This document shows positions 5,859 through 7,627 of a DNA stretch of 7,627 nucleotides, in pieces. The stretch comes from Deltaproteobacteria bacterium (lineage in GTDB: Bacteria; Chloroflexota; Dehalococcoidia; Dehalococcoidales; BS750m-G39), in the NCBI GenBank assembly GCA_030606505.1, contig JAUWGI010000035.1:1-7627 (forward strand), given 5' to 3'. Position numbers and translations under genes: made by a program. Each line of letters starts with the position of its first letter. Position 1 is the stretch's first letter. The notes beneath the pieces were generated by a model. The model made no database searches. It saw only the letters and a program-made list of their open reading frames with translations, and was not told where the DNA came from.

Positions 5859-7403
5859 TTGTCCAGAGAAGGAATATTAGTTTCTAATCCATATGAGAGA
5901 ATTACCGATGAGCAAGTACAGCAAATTCACCAGGCTTCCCTGCAGATTCTGGTTGACCCGGGGCTGATTTGCTTTAGCAAAAAGGCGGCCGAAATATTCC
6001 ATAGTCACGGTGCTGAGGTTGCCGCCATTTCTTCTAGCGACAGCCCCTCTTGGCATATAAAGATACCGGAAAAACTGGTTATGCAGGCCCTTGATAACGC
6101 CCCCAAGACGGTTAAGCTGGGCGCTAGAAACCCGGATAATGCCCTGATAATGAAGGGCGACGAGCCGAGGGTCTACTTCATCTCCGGCTCGGAGACCAAT
6201 ATCTGGCTGGATGTTGATTTCCCTACCTATGTCAAGAAATCCGACAGCAGTGTTGAGATTCAGGTGCCGGAGTTTCACCCCAGGCGTGCCACCGTGGCTG
6301 ACCTGTGCCAGTCGGCGCGCGTCTGTGAGCATCTGGAGACGCTGGACGGCTACATCCGTACCGTAAACATCCAGGACGAAGATATTACCGAGGATAATAA
6401 GGATGTCAACAAGTTCTTCGCCTCGCTGAATAACACCACCAAGCACTTTATGTCGGGGCTGACTAAACTGGAACAGCTGGACAACGTGGTGAGAATGGCC
6501 GAGCTGATAGCTGGGGGAAAAGAGGCATTACAGGAGAATCCTATTATTTCCTTTATCACCTGTCTGGTCAAGAGCCCGCTGCAGTTCGTTGAGGATACCA
6601 CCGATACCTTTATCGAGGTTTGCCAGAGGGGATTGCCCACTGCAGTTTCCTCCTCACCCCAGGCGGGAACTACGGCTCCTATCAAAGAGGCGGGCATTAT
6701 GGCCCAGATAAATGCTGAGGTTCTAGCCGGCATAACCCTGGGGCAACTGGTAAATAAAGGGACGCCGCTGCTGTACGGCAGCGTGCCGGTGAGGGCGCGG
6801 ATGGATACCCTGGGCGATTCCTATGGCTCGGTGGAGACCAGCCAGTATAACATTGACTGCGTTCAGATGGCGCGGTTCTACAAAATACCCAACTATTCCA
6901 CCTCCGGGGTGTGCGATACCAAGATACCGGGGCAGCAGGCATCGATAGAGAGGTTGTTCTCGGATATCGTGGTGACATTAAGCGGGCCCCAGTACCTGCA
7001 TTGTGCCTACGGTCTCCTTGACTGCAATGCCGTTTTCTGCCTGCTCCAGGCGGTTCTGGATGATGCCCATTTCCAGATGCTCAAGTTTTTTCTTAAAACC
7101 CCAAGAATTAATCAGCAGGAGCTGGCGGAAACCATGAAGCAGATAAAAGAAGTGGTGGCGACACCACAGAAGCTATATATTCGCTATATTCGTCAGGTGA
7201 TGCGCAGCGGGGAAATCTCGGCGCCTTATCCCTTTGAGGGGGATGGGGAGAGTGACAGCGTATTCGCCCTGGCCTACCAGAGGATGAATGAGCTTCTGGC
7301 CAGGCCGGTAGAGCACATAGCCCCGGATACCACGGCTAAGATATTCCAGGAGATTCCCGGCCTGTTGCCCAGGCTGAACGTTTATAAAGAAGGGAAGTCG
7401 TAA
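5859..7403 (+). CDS. Divergent MttB-family methyltransferase paralogue
   Basis: The 514-residue protein aligns with the gene at 3649 through an N-terminal ITDEQVQQIHQASLQIL segment (15-31), FFASLNNTTKHFMSG (186-200), KGTPLLYGSVPV (300-311), QMARFY (336-341) and SGVCDTKIPGQQASIE (349-364), equivalent to the GGMTDSK core. Two differences stand out. About 27 extra residues sit between the N-terminal helices and the NNTTKHF block, roughly at 115-142 (WLDVDFPTYVKKSDSSVEIQ region). After residue 400 the usual DNEIxGM and HTxxxxRxExxxPxLSDR blocks are not recognisable, being replaced by unrelated sequence (DDAHFQMLKFF onward). No internal TAG is present, so no pyrrolysine. The start is TTG at 5859, chosen by its AGGAGG. 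It overlaps the next corrinoid gene by one base. Substrate and activity are unknown; a changed substrate is plausible. Confidence 0.85.
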   Translation: MSREGILVSNPYERITDEQVQQIHQASLQILVDPGLICFSKKAAEIFHSHGAEVAAISSSDSPSWHIKIPEKLVMQALDNAPKTVKLGARNPDNALIMKGDEPRVYFISGSETNIWLDVDFPTYVKKSDSSVEIQVPEFHPRRATVADLCQSARVCEHLETLDGYIRTVNIQDEDITEDNKDVNKFFASLNNTTKHFMSGLTKLEQLDNVVRMAELIAGGKEALQENPIISFITCLVKSPLQFVEDTTDTFIEVCQRGLPTAVSSSPQAGTTAPIKEAGIMAQINAEVLAGITLGQLVNKGTPLLYGSVPVRARMDTLGDSYGSVETSQYNIDCVQMARFYKIPNYSTSGVCDTKIPGQQASIERLFSDIVVTLSGPQYLHCAYGLLDCNAVFCLLQAVLDDAHFQMLKFFLKTPRINQQELAETMKQIKEVVATPQKLYIRYIRQVMRSGEISAPYPFEGDGESDSVFALAYQRMNELLARPVEHIAPDTTAKIFQEIPGLLPRLNVYKEGKS

Positions 7404-7627
7404 TGACTGAAGACGATATTATTGCCCGGCTTAAGGAGAATGTTATCCAGGGAAGGAAGAACCAGGATGAGGAAGGTATAGACGAGAAGCTATCGGGGAC
7501 ACCGGGGGTGGTGGAGCTGACCCGGTTAGCGCTGGAGAAAAAGATCTCGCTGGAGGAGATAATCAATGCGCTGACGGCGGGGATGCGGGTGGTGGGGGAT
7601 AAATATTCCACCAAGGAATATTTTATC
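7403..7627 (+). CDS. Second corrinoid protein, N-terminal cap (cut by window edge)
   Basis: Seventy-five codons are open to the right edge, starting at ATG 7403, which overlaps the preceding stop in TAATG; AAGGGA lies seven bases upstream. The translation begins MTEDDIIARLKENVIQGRK and continues with QDEEGIDEKLSGTPGV, EIINALTAGMRVVGDKYSTKEYFI, closely matching the cap domain of the corrinoid protein at 5117, including the acidic linker. The B12-binding domain with the expected DxHxxG would lie outside the window, so cofactor binding is inferred. Tight overlap with the divergent MttB-like gene suggests the two form a pair. Confidence 0.9.
   Translation, partial: MTEDDIIARLKENVIQGRKNQDEEGIDEKLSGTPGVVELTRLALEKKISLEEIINALTAGMRVVGDKYSTKEYFI

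Noticed and set aside
5877..6446. 189-codon minus-strand frame inside the second MttB-like gene
   Set aside because: It is a shadow of the strongly supported plus-strand gene, with no ribosome site or recognisable family.

Overview
The window (mixed base composition, no prophage or insertion-sequence signs) looks like a chromosomal segment of an anaerobic bacterium with corrinoid-based methyl metabolism. Gene content, a probably leaderless smpB, a short EF-Ts and a tmRNA tag that starts with glycine point tentatively to Chloroflexota, class Dehalococcoidia. That placement is inference; no taxonomic search was possible.

Region 1 (1-1630, minus strand) is a translation operon, rpsB - tsf - pyrH, with pyrH cut by the left edge. 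The genes overlap at TTGA and TAATG junctions, and both rpsB and tsf start with TTG. An extended -10 promoter lies upstream of rpsB.

Region 2 (1613-2538, plus strand) is the trans-translation module, smpB - ssrA. The smpB promoter diverges from the rpsB promoter, and its predicted transcription start falls on the smpB GTG, so the mRNA is probably leaderless. ssrA (tmRNA) follows 26 bases after smpB, encodes the tag GEPEFAYAA and ends at a clear Rho-independent terminator.

Region 3 (2539-2964) has no large gene. It holds an extended -10 promoter candidate, a possible 28-codon ORF with a good ribosome binding site, and a perfect 10-bp inverted repeat touching that ORF's stop codon.

Region 4 (2965-7627, plus strand) is a corrinoid methyltransferase operon. 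It begins with a free-standing protein resembling the AdoMet-binding reactivation domain of cobalamin-dependent methionine synthase. Then come two tandem pairs of an MttB-family methyltransferase followed by a corrinoid (B12-binding) protein; the second corrinoid gene runs off the right edge. The likely scheme is that each MttB-like enzyme moves a methyl group from a quaternary or tertiary amine (substrate unknown) to the Co(I) centre of its corrinoid partner, while the first protein helps restore corrinoid that has oxidised to Co(II). The methyl-corrinoid:tetrahydrofolate methyltransferase needed to complete the pathway is not in the window. The second MttB-like protein is strongly diverged at its C-terminus and carries an insertion, so its role may differ.
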